From Ypsolopha sequella (Eukaryota; Arthropoda; Insecta; Lepidoptera; Ypsolophidae): a stretch of 64,000 nt of DNA. Location: assembly GCA_934047225.1 (NCBI GenBank), contig OW203991.1:9300001-9364000 (forward strand). Direction: 5' to 3'. A program made the translations under genes and the position numbers. Of the stretch, positions 31,285 to 40,991 are shown one piece after another (within the stretch, counting starts at the first letter, position 1; every line of letters begins with the position of its first letter). The notes under the pieces were generated by a model, which saw nothing but the letters and a program-made list of their open reading frames with translations, searched no databases and was not told the DNA's origin.

Positions 31285-32376
31285 GTGAAATCGTTTTTGA
31301 CTCCTCCACGATCATTACAGTACCCCAGGAGAAGATGTTATCGAATGACCGAAACAAAGAACGCCTCATTCAATATCTATGCTCTGCATTTTCTGCCGAA
31401 GGGATAGAAACGAAGACAGCGACGGAAGATGCAGACCGCGATATCATTCTGATGGCATTGGAGAAAACCACGAGCAACGATCATGTGATTGTTGTTGGAG
31501 AGGACGTGGACCTCCTTGTTCTCCTCTGTGGGTTGGGTTCTACCAGCACCAACTTGCGCTTTCAGAAACGTCAACGTGGCAGAACAGGTTACATTCAGTA
31601 TACCACCAGTGCGTTCAACCGAGGGGAAGTTGAAATGCCCAGTGGGTTTGAACTGTTTCTTCACGCATTTACTGGATGTGACACCACATCTGCACTTTTC
31701 TGGTAGGGCAAAAGAAAATTGTGGGGACAATTTCAGAAGAGGCAGGACCTAGTAGATCTGGCTGCCATCTTCCTTCAAACAGATGCAGCGCATGAAAGTA
31801 TTGCTGAAGCTGGCGAAAAGTGTCTGGTGGCACTTTACGGAGGTGTTCCGGATACTCAGAGACTGCACGACCTGAGGTTCAAGCTGTTCGTGAAGACAGC
31901 GGCAAATGCAAAAGTAAATCTTGCACGTTTGCCCCCAACCACCGAGGCTTCCTCTTTTCATGCGTTCCGTACCTACCACCAAGTGCAAAAGTGGCTGGGA
32001 GTAGAGATGGACCCCACCGAATGGGGTTGGGAAATGAGCTCTTGCGGCCTTATTCCAATAACAACCCACAAAGAGCCAGCCCCGCCACAGCTTCTCAAAA
32101 TCATAGCCTGCAAATGTAAAAAAGGGATGCAGGGGGGCATGCACTTGCCTAAAAGCTGGGCTCAAATGCTCGGCTTTATGCTTAAACTGCTCAGGAAAGT
32201 CATGCGATAACGTCGCCTTGATTTTGATAGATGAAGATGATAATGATCCCGAGGAAGCTGAGGAAGAACAGGAAAGTGAAGAGCCTTACGAACCAGAGGA
32301 ACGTGACAAACCTGAGGAGGAAGGAGAAATTGAACCTCAACCAAAAAAAAAACGCCGAGTGATTGCAGCTTCTTAA
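31285..32376 (+). pseudogene. Transposon protein, C-terminal part (FEN/XPG-like region and CXC tail)
   Basis: From about 31287 a new frame gives FDSSTIITVPQEKML, then three acidic motifs in the order and style of FEN1/XPG nucleases: TEDADRDIIL, VVGEDVDLLVLL and AFTGCDTTSALF. A TAG stop (31704-31706) follows SALFW in the position of a glycine/lysine-rich turn, and the same frame resumes with GKRKLWGQFQ through to LLKIIACKCKKG at about 32125. A one-base shift at 32121-32128 then leads to a cysteine-rich segment (CRGACTCLKAGLKCSALC, then CSGKSC) resembling the tesmin/TSO1 CXC fold, an acidic stretch (EEAEEEQESEEPYEPEE) and a basic nuclear-localisation-like PKKKRR, ending at TAA 32374-32376. Catalytic identity is inferred from motifs only. 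Confidence 0.72.
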
Positions 32377-32576
32377 ACATTTAATTTGCGTATAATCTTT
32401 TTTCCTACTTTCCCAAATTTTGTACTTTTGTTAATTACTTATCCTGCAAATGAAAAAGTATTATCCTTTTTATGATTTTATATGCCCTCAGTTTCAATTC
32501 TTTAAAAATCTATTTCTACCTTCTTTTTGTTTTTCAGATATTGTGAGTGAACTATTTGTCTCACAGACTTTGTTCT

Positions 32577-33018
32577 ATGCTCTAATGAAAGAAAATTAAA
32601 TGCACTACAACTTTATTATACGACCTTCTCATAGAACGAGCGGTTTTTGCCAATATTTTGCTTCAAACGGGAGCAAAACTAAAAATTTCAATATTTCGGG
32701 AAAAATGAACCATCTTCGAATGGCCACAGTTTAATCGTTATAAGGTTTATAGAGCTGCAATTAGGCTTAAATTGTTGCAAATTTAATAACCTTCATTTGT
32801 GTAGTGAATGTTACTTGTCGAAAACGCATAGTTTATGACTTTTAGAGCAAAAAGTGAAAAAAATCCAAAATTTTTGCAGTTTATCACGTGGTGCGCAGCG
32901 AGCACAACTTTTTCGAAGTTGCAAATTAGGATTTACATCACCCTAACTGATCCAAACAACATACCAAAAATGCAGCACTACATCGTGCTTTGCGAATTTA
33001 ATGTTAATTTCCACTGGC
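32577..33018. repeat. Right terminal inverted repeat (~440 bp)
   Basis: Inverted partner of 29211-29660. It ends in 'ttaatttccactggc'. The pair is less than fully identical, which suggests the insertion is older than the two LTR elements in this window. Confidence 0.88.
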
Positions 33019-35445
33019 CTAATATACGAGTATTTACATATAAAATTGCCGTTTTCTATAGAGAATTTGAAGGAAACTCAATTTTCAGTACTAACATTTT
33101 TGCATTTATTTTAGAAATGACAAATCCAAATTATGTAATTTCTTTTGTGCATGAAAGAGACAACATTAAGCTAACAGCAACTTTAATTTAATTTTAGAAA
33201 AATGTCAGCTATTGATTAGATCAGAGTATTGATTAAAAGCCAAAAATTAAATTTTATTTTGGCTAGTATGTGATAATTTAAGGATCTCATTTTTTAATCC
33301 TATCTACGGAATCCTTATAATTAATTCAAAGAATGTGCTAATATAATATTTTTTGTTTTTATTTATAGGAATTCTTTTTTTGAAGTCAGTTAAAGAGCAA
33401 CACAAAGCTTTTCTCCCCAAAAACTCAAGTACCTATTAAAAGTACAAGTTTCCATAACAACACCGCCTCTCCCACCTCCAATTTATTTTGGTCAGTTAAG
33501 GGTCGATTCTTTAGTTTAGTTACGAAATTGTAAGAAATAATTATGACGTACCAAATCTTTGTCTGAGCTTAAAAACAAACTTTTTGTGATATCATAGTAG
33601 CTTCAACAATTCAATATATCAAATTTGATTTTCCATACTCGTAAATTTAGGATTGCTTAGAATTTAAAGATTATATATAATTCACAAAATCCAATTAATC
33701 TAAAAGCTACTATTAAAAAACAGCTGCTTATGTCAGAGATACAACCGTAAATTATTTAAGTGGATACTTATTATGCTGCCTTTTTACGCTCGTGCTTGTG
33801 CCCGAGCACAACATACATTCGAATTTGTCAATCAACTTTTCATAGCACAGATATCATAATAATATGTCAGTGATGACAGCGAATACCCTTACAAACTCAT
33901 TTCAAAAATATATATTAATCCGATCAAATAAGCATTGACTTATCAGTTATAATGTATATAACTAAAAACAAGTAATAAACGATTAAAAAACGTAAAAAAA
34001 TTATCTTAAATCAGAAATTAAATTACTATTCGTAAAAAGGTCGTACCGGAAGTGACGTACAGGTTTGAACGTTCCGATACGAACAAAGAAGCATAATGAA
34101 TGAACTCCACATTTTTTCTCGATATTTTACATTATTGTTTTCACTCATAGAAACTTTTTGGGGGTTATAGCTATTTTTCATGATTTCTTTCAAGAACTGA
34201 AGAACCGGTCCTTAAATCCGAAGTCGACGATTTTCACCGTGGTTTCGTAGCCGCGCCTTAATTGCACTCAAATTAAATTTGAGTTTAGGGTAACCATAAC
34301 ACGCGACACTTTAATATCGAAATATATGAGGGTATTTAAGGCCACTTCTGTGAAAAATTCCGTAATGACAACTATAATTTTCTGTCCCAGCTCACACTTA
34401 ATTTCCCGTAAGTTACAAAAAATTTAACGCGTAAATTTAACGTTTACAGAGAAAATGACTACAAGACTTTAAATGCTTTTCGATGTAAGTGTTAAAAAAG
34501 CTAGTCAACTATGGCTATATTACTTTGTAAATAAACGCTTAACATGAAAGTAACATATAATTTGTTTGAACCAAAGATTTCAAAAGTTTAGATGAGCCCC
34601 GGCACCTAAAATCTATTGCATTGTTTTTGCATAATGCTGACGCGTGCACACTTATGAGTGCGCAATCTGTATTTCATGAAATACACAGAAAAGAAACACC
34701 CGTATTTTTTGCGCATAATATCGCCTTAAGGCGTCCAACTATCACTGTGTTCGGATGCGCACTGATTCCAAACGTGTGAGCATCACCCATTTAAAGGTAG
34801 AAACATTTTGGTGCTGTCATACTACGGTAAGGGCTTATCTTTACTTTTGAAGTCTTTGGTTTGAACATTGTACTATTCTAACTTTAACTGTCGTTTATTA
34901 CTTTGTACAATAGAAGTCCTAAGCCTGGCTGTTTACGTTGTCAAGTCAAACATTTCCTTTGAAGTTCCGTTTAAATTATGAGCTCGAAAATGATTTCACT
35001 CTTGTACCCGATTACAATGTCCGAAAGCTTTGACCGATTACCCAGAAAGCGGAAATCCGCAAACTCTAATGAGTATGCCTGCACACATCGCGGGTACGAT
35101 TCAATCGATCAAATGACCATCATCCCACCCGAATTCACCCGATCCATCAATTACGCACAAAATCAAAAAACAAATCCGGAATCCAACCCCTTTGTCCAAC
35201 CGTTACGATTCGGAATCAATGTGTAATCCGATATAAACAACGGAACGGATTTCAATCAATATAAGAACGCGGCCATCTACGCGTTAAAACATTATTCGTT
35301 ACTTTCAACCCGTTTGAAGAAAAAATATTTATCGGATTTTACGTACATAAAATTTTTAGTGCTCTTTTAGTGCAATTAAAATATGAATCATCTACTTCTT
35401 GTCATGTGGTTAGTTTTTCATTAGCCAACCGGTGTCAGAGTTGAT
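33019..35445. other. Gene-free AT-rich stretch
   Basis: No recognisable gene, RNA or repeat with clear ends. An 82-codon open frame at 34978-35223 begins with ATG but has no domain signature and is not supported further. Confidence 0.35.
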
Positions 35446-35577
35446 CAGGTCCCCTAAAAAGGCCGCTTTGGATGAATTTGGATAATAGCATCTATTTTGC
35501 ACGCATGAAAAAACTTTGTCTCTATCCTACTTTCAAATCATTTCATGATTCACCCAAGCTGGCCTTTTTAGGTCCAA
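35446..35577. mobile_element. Small MITE, 'ctctaaaaaggcc' family, copy 2
   Basis: Matches 9088-9230 over its length (caggtcccctaaaaaggccg at the left, ggcctttttaggtcc at the right, 'tcctactttcaaatcat' inside). Non-coding. Confidence 0.6.
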
Positions 35578-36726
35578 AGGTCGCCATACAGGCCTCTATC
35601 TTTCAAAATCAGCCAGTACCAAAACAACTTTCCGTATTTTCGGACGCATGGAGGCAACCAGATGATAATTGCCCCTAATGGTCATTGGTCACCCTGACGA
35701 TCAGGCCCATAAATATGAATATACTTTTTTGATACAAACATGCAAAAATACAAAGTTTAAGCAATTTCAATGCATATTTAATAATATCTTGATAATTTCA
35801 GGTAAAATAAGAAATGAAAAATAAAACGTTTTATTTTTCAAGTAATGCTCGCTTTTGCCCGGCGCTTCACTCGCGTGGAAGTATCTCTCGATCTAATAGT
35901 ACTACTTATAGCACGGGACACAGGATGATAATAAAGGAAACCGTATCCAAATCTGTTGGGTGGTTCTCGAGTTTAAACGGAACAGACAGCAAGACAGACT
36001 GAAATTCCAAAAAAATGTAGTTTCGCTTCACAATAATAAATAACCTCCTTAACCCATTTCACTTACAATTTAGCAGAAATATTCAATGTACAGACATTTT
36101 TTTAATACTTTATTAATATTGCAGATGTAGATTTCAATTTCGTCAGCTACACTGATCAAAATAACCATTAAATTAATGTTTTCGGTTTCTTTAAAAACCT
36201 TTTCATTAATTCCAAAGGTTTCTTCTTTAAACATTTACAAACAATTTTTAGAGCTGATTTTTTGTTAGCTTAGTAAACTACATAGATACATATAATCACG
36301 CCTGCATCCCAGAGGGATAAGCAGAGACTACATATTTCCATTTGCTACGATCCTGACACACCTCTTTCGCATCTTTCAAATCAGTCTAGGAAAATGAAAT
36401 CTAATGAAATGAAATATATTTATTAGTAATAATAATAATCTTAGTCTAATAGTTGTATATAAGAAGTAATAATATGGGTAAATACACAAAAATTATTAAG
36501 GTTAGCTTTACTTAAATTTAACAAAAAATTAATAAATAATATTATAAATATATGCAATACGTTTAATAAAATAAATATAATGCCTTACTTCGCCCATTCG
36601 ATTAGCCTTGCCAAGAAGAATGGCAAGAAACTTAACAAGATCATGTCTTTTTTTTCATAACTTTTATTGCAAGTAAATAAATGTGTTGAAAATTAAAAAG
36701 TAAGTCTTTAATTTAATTCAATACAT
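35578..36726. other. Dispersed repeat fragments, no gene
   Basis: Includes a lepidopteran dispersed repeat at about 35850-36000 ('gcgcttcactcgcgtgga', 'cgagtttaaacggaacagaca') and the 'cgcctgcatcccagagggataagcagagac' repeat at about 36303-36372. About 36400-36660 is A/T-rich with 'taataataataatc' microsatellite and may be the 3' end of a minus-strand LINE. No coding sequence. Confidence 0.45.
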
Positions 36727-37446
36727 ACCGGTCAAGAGCGAGTCAGACTCGCGTACCTAGGGTTTCGTAATTCGACAGTTTTGGGAACAGAAAATTTTAT
36801 TTGGTCATTTTGTTCTTGTACCATGATTTTTTTCATATTTTTTGATCCACCAGTTTTGGAGATAAGAGGGTGGACATACATATATTTGTGGTTTTTCAAT
36901 TCTCGAAATAGATGCAAGTAAATATAGCAAAAATACAAATTTTTACAATCAACTATTTAATACCTACAATTTGATACCCATAATATATTTCGTTTATTAA
37001 TTTTATTTGTATATTTCTGATTTGGCCAGGTATGACCCATAACCAAGTTTTTTTTCATATTTTTTGGTTTACCAATTTCGGAGATAAGGGGGAAGACATA
37101 CTTTTTGTTGTGATTTTTCAAATATTTCTCGAAATCAGTGCTAGTAAATATCATTAAAGTGTATATTTTTACAATTAACTCTTTAATATCTACAATTTGA
37201 TACCCATATTTTATTTTAAGATTTTTAATTAAATTTTGTCTCTTTTGAATTGGTAATATATTGAAAAATAAGAAAGTATATATTTTTATTTTACATCATG
37301 TTTTTGGGCAAATTATTGCAATTTTTTTGCCAAATTTTAAGTCTTTATCTTTAACGATGCTAAAGTTATTAGGCTGTGACATACGGGTGGACAGACAACG
37401 GAGTCTCACCATCTTTAGGGTACTACGACTGCTACGCAACCCTAAA
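36727..37446. mobile_element. Lepidopteran dispersed element with internal duplication
   Basis: Left end 'accggtcaagagcgagtcagactcgcgtac' and right end 'ggacagacaacggagtctcaccat...ctacgcaaccctaaaa' are the two ends of a dispersed sequence I know from many moth genomes. Internally, about 36797-36990 and 37020-37212 are diverged direct copies (both contain 'tttttttcatattttttg' and 'ctacaatttgatacccat'), so the interior has been duplicated. Superfamily is not established; no transposase is encoded. Confidence 0.55.
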
Positions 37447-39000
37447 ATGCAAGTCATTGAAGTTCTTCGATTCCGGGTACTTTTGATATTGCCCTTCTTC
37501 AGTATGTCACCAATTTGTTAAGCATACGTCCTTCTAGGGTGGCCTGGTCGAGATTTAACCTCCATTTACGCACCGTAAATATAACGTTGTATCTGCTAAG
37601 CAATTAAATACTTGAAACAGTGATGAACATGAATAAAAGCAATCGTCGTGAGGAATCGATTGTTATAGCAATATCGAAGTGTTTGTAATCGGGGCGGAGT
37701 TGTCGTGGCTTGTCGCGGGGAGGGGTGGGGATGTAATTTGTACGAGTACGATGCGTGCTTGCTCGTAATTACTGATGTTAATTCAATTCCGTAGCACCCT
37801 GTACACGCGATGCGGTCGAGTGGACTTTACACGTTTAAGATTGTGACGGGCGGTTTTTAATCACCCTGTATTGCAGTTGTGATTGAGGTAGACGATCAAA
37901 GAGGTTTATCGCGAATTTGTATGTGAACCGAATGGCTTATAATTAGAACCCATTTCTGTAACTAGACGCTGTTTAATGGTTTTATGTTGAGTTAACGATG
38001 TAGCTTGCGAATGCTTACAAATTGGTCCTTACGTTACTAGACTCAACCTTTGAAAGGATTCTGAAAATAAGCAGCTTGCAGTTCAAAGCCTTTCATGTAA
38101 TCAGCGATATTGTCGTTGCATGAAATACAGAATTTCAGCACAACGTAAATCTGTCACTACGATGTCAACAAAAACAAAACTGACACTTTCTTGGAACAAA
38201 ACAAAGACACTTCCAAATTCAAATAGAAAAAAAATACAGCATAAAGAAAAAAGATTTCTTTCCAGCCAGCAATTGTTTCGAGTTCGAACAGTGATAGTCG
38301 ACCGTATCTACTGCCTTATCCGAACATTTGTTGCTTCGATTATCCGAACGAAATTGGTTTACAAGGCTTCCCCAATATTTTCTGGAATACGGCGCCCAGG
38401 ATAAATGCCCCAATAGATATGAAAAACTTTCAGCAACGACCCGCGATTCCTTTCTTTCCCTTTGTATCCTTTTCTTCACTTTGTTTACTTTTGTGCGGGT
38501 TTTCTGAGTTTGGGATTTTTTATTGCTGCCCTTTCGACATGAAACACTCATATGTCAAGTTTTGTAAATCTGTTAAATATAATGCCAGTCGTTTAGCTAC
38601 AAAATTTTTCGTAATGAAACTGCTAACCTTACATGGGTTTCTTTTATTTACTTTTATATAATAATCATAATGTTGTAAGTTAATTACTTTAGAACCTTAT
38701 TACCTTTAGAAAATAAAAGTATGGATGGATAAATCGCCAAGTGTTCAAACATAGAAACTTATTTCTATCATGGTTTCACCTTTACAGTTTTTATGTTTTA
38801 ATAACTACCAAAAATTATTAATAATTTGCAATTAATACCTCTCACCGTAAAATATGTCTATGTATAATTAAAAGCTATTTACTGTAACTGGTTTTAAAGT
38901 TGTAGTTTTCTCAAAGAAAATTATTTCTTGAAGAAATTGAAATCCCATCCCACTTTCCACTAATATTATAAATGCGAAAGTTTGGATGAATATTATCTGG
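37447..39000. other. Gene-free stretch with short repeat fragments
   Basis: No gene recognised. 38728-38790 ('ggataaatcgccaagtgtt') recurs at 61573-61640. 38955-38995 carries the lepidopteran repeat 'actaatattataaatgcgaaagtttg'. The small open frames at 38120-38661 have no domain signature. Confidence 0.4.
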
Positions 39001-39089
39001 CTTCAACATCTACCGCTATCGCTTTCAAAGGTATCGTGATGGGCTACGACAAACGTGATACATAATTTCTATAAGTCAGTCACGATACC
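39001..39089. mobile_element. MITE split by BEL element 2, left part
   Basis: The arm 'cttcaacatctaccgctatcgctttcaaaggtatcgtga' at 39001-39039 pairs with its complement directly to the right of BEL element 2 (46841-46876, 'ccttt...aaaagtgatagcgatagatgttgag'). The LTR element therefore landed inside a small inverted-repeat element of about 125 bp. A related single arm occurs at 51209-51232. Confidence 0.6.
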
Positions 39090-39540
39090 TGTAGCCGCTG
39101 GCTACAGAAATGCAGAGATGATGAAAGAGGATGGATGGGTTGACACGAGAGAAGAAAAAATTGTGGGGAACAATGTGGGTGCGCTGACCTGGTTGGAATG
39201 TTTCGATGTGCCGGCTGAAATGTGCCGCGTGTCGTCTCCTCTCGTTGGGCTGATTGATGACAGGGCTGATCTTGAACAGGGATGTGCAGAATGTCTTGAA
39301 GTAATACACAGCACTTATATGTTCACAAGACACGGTGAATACGCGAGATTGTTTGTATCGGCGGCACGAATGTGTACACATGTGTCGTTCTCTAGAGAGT
39401 TCAGACGAAACAGAATGAAGCCAGCGCCCGCGCGCGCCTCGACCGGCGCGCGGCGGGGAGGGGGTGGTCGTTCGCGCGTGCGCGCGCGAATCACACGTCA
39501 TGTTCGAACGTCACGCTGGTAACGTAGCGTAGCGTGAACA
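39090..39540 (-). repeat. BEL element 2, 3' LTR
   Basis: 451 bp, TGT...ACA in element orientation. It is CpG-rich around 39425-39490 (alternating gcgcgc sequence). Its first 42 bases in element orientation encode the end of pol. The sequence just inside (minus strand, ...GGCCCCCCCAGGA) is C-rich, so no normal polypurine tract is visible. Confidence 0.93.
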
Positions 39541-40934
39541 TCCTGGGGGGGCCGGGGCTGCGGCTCCTCTTGAGCTGAATCCAACGGCAGCCTGGCTATC
39601 TTGAACACAGGTCGTCGCAGATTTCCATGAGCTGTGTCCAGATCCACAACTCGTATCACTCCATCCTTGCCAGGTATCGTGCGGAGAATTCTTCCCAACT
39701 TCCATTGGAGCGGAGGCAGGTCATCCTCTTTGATGAGGACCAGTTCACCCACTTGAGGAGGGGAAGAAGGGGAGAGCCATTTGGAGCGGGTTTGCAGGGT
39801 ATGGAGGTAGGATCTGGACCAGAGAGTCCAAAAGCGCTGAGAGAGCGCTTGAATGAGTTGAAACCGTTTAAGAGCAGATATGGGTCTGTCGTCAAAAGAC
39901 TGCTCAGGTAGAGCGGTGAGTGGACGACCAATAATGAAATGTCCGGCCGTGAGAGGTTCAAAGTCCGTAGGGTCGGATGAAATTGGGCAGAGGGGTCTTG
40001 AGTTGAGTACAGCCTCAATTCGAGCCAAAAGGGTAGAGAATTCCTCAAAAGTGAGGTGCTGTTCACCTATCACGCGATAAAGTAGTTGCTTGGTGGATTT
40101 TACGTTTATTTCGTGCAGAGCGCCGAACCAAGGCCCTTTAGGCGGGTTCAGTAACCAAGTTATGTGCTGATTCGCGAGCTTGTGAGTGATTGCATCATTG
40201 TTTGACCTGAGGAAGTTCTGAACTTCAATGAGTTGATTCCTAGCACCTACATAGTTTGTGCCGCAGTCTGAACGAATGAGAACCGGAGTACCGCGACGTG
40301 AGATAAAACGTTGCAATGCCGCAAAGAACGCTTCCGTTGAGAGTGCAGAGACTGGTTCCAAATGAACCGCCTTTGTTGCGAGGCAAACGAAAATACAAAA
40401 GTACGCTTTTATGAGTTTCGCGTTCCGCAACGTGCTGGATTTAACGAAGAAGTGGCCAGCAAAGTCCGTCGTGACGTGACTAAAAACTGGCTGAGGAGTA
40501 ACTCTGTCTACTGGGAGATCAGCCATGAGCGGAGCCTTAGGTTGAGCGCGGCACCGGAAACATCTAATACATTTAAACACGCGGTGTCTAATAATACGAC
40601 GAGCGGACAGAATCCAGTACTGCTGGCGTAATATGGCGTGTAATGTGTCAGCTCCAGGGTGGCAGTGTATTGTGTGATAGTGATCTATAATGAGATCTAC
40701 GAGCGGACTTGAACTGGGTAGAATGAGTGGGTGTTGAGCGTCATACCTAATTGACGCGTGAGAGAGACGACCACCGACTCTCAAGAGGCCGTCCTTTATG
40801 AAGGGCGAGAGACGCTGGAGCCGAACGGGACAAACCTTATCCGTCTGGATACGATTAATGTCTTCAGCAAACTCATTGTGCTGAACAGAGCGGACCCAGT
40901 GCAACAGAGCGTCCTTGCGTTCACTAGCTGTCAA
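39498..40934 (-). CDS. BEL element 2 pol, integrase part
   Basis: The C-terminal part of pol, in the same frame as the preceding part and separated from it by a single UGA (40994-40992); the apparent start at 40934 is not a real initiation codon. It contains the integrase HHCC zinc finger (HYHTIHCHPG...CIRCFRC), the D,D,E core (TTDFAGHF, IRSDCGTNYVGA, GALHEINVKS) and a complete C-terminal DUF5641-type region (LQTRSKWLSPSSPPQVGELV, then RRPVFKIARLP). Integrase inserts the DNA copy into the genome. The stop codon lies inside the 3' LTR. Confidence 0.92.
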   Translation of the reverse strand: MTASERKDALLHWVRSVQHNEFAEDINRIQTDKVCPVRLQRLSPFIKDGLLRVGGRLSHASIRYDAQHPLILPSSSPLVDLIIDHYHTIHCHPGADTLHAILRQQYWILSARRIIRHRVFKCIRCFRCRAQPKAPLMADLPVDRVTPQPVFSHVTTDFAGHFFVKSSTLRNAKLIKAYFCIFVCLATKAVHLEPVSALSTEAFFAALQRFISRRGTPVLIRSDCGTNYVGARNQLIEVQNFLRSNNDAITHKLANQHITWLLNPPKGPWFGALHEINVKSTKQLLYRVIGEQHLTFEEFSTLLARIEAVLNSRPLCPISSDPTDFEPLTAGHFIIGRPLTALPEQSFDDRPISALKRFQLIQALSQRFWTLWSRSYLHTLQTRSKWLSPSSPPQVGELVLIKEDDLPPLQWKLGRILRTIPGKDGVIRVVDLDTAHGNLRRPVFKIARLPLDSAQEEPQPRPPQDVHATLRYQRDVRT

Positions 40935-40991
40935 CGGACCAGAGCGCCGTGCATCTAGGCTGTGCCGACAATTGAATATGAACCTTTTAAT

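Larger units (their letters stand above)
29211..33018 (+). mobile_element. TIR transposon-like element with FEN/XPG-like and CXC protein
   Basis: A 3.8-kb element bounded by long terminal inverted repeats (left about 29211-29660, right about 32577-33018). The ends read GCCAGTAGAAAT at the left and the complement of GCCAGTGGAAAT at the right. The flanks share AT-rich 'taatat(at)ac' sequences, a possible 6-8 bp target duplication that is imperfect. Between the repeats lies one plus-strand gene (29905-32376) with a large internal deletion, one nonsense codon and one frameshift, so this is a non-autonomous relic. I recognise the protein as a member of a multi-copy family seen as uncharacterised proteins in many animals; I do not know an accepted superfamily name for it. 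Confidence 0.8.

Noticed and set aside
29210..33028. A clean target duplication for the TIR element
   Set aside because: Flanks share 'taatatac'-like sequence but with a two-base offset on the left, so a definite length cannot be claimed.
34978..35226. 82-codon ATG frame
   Set aside because: No domain, no splice signals I trust, and no repeat context; kept as unsupported.
39055..39522. 155-codon plus-strand frame, duplicated at 46328-46822, and its 141-145-codon minus-strand partner
   Set aside because: Both copies are the LTRs of BEL element 2; the duplication is the LTR pair and the frames have no domain.
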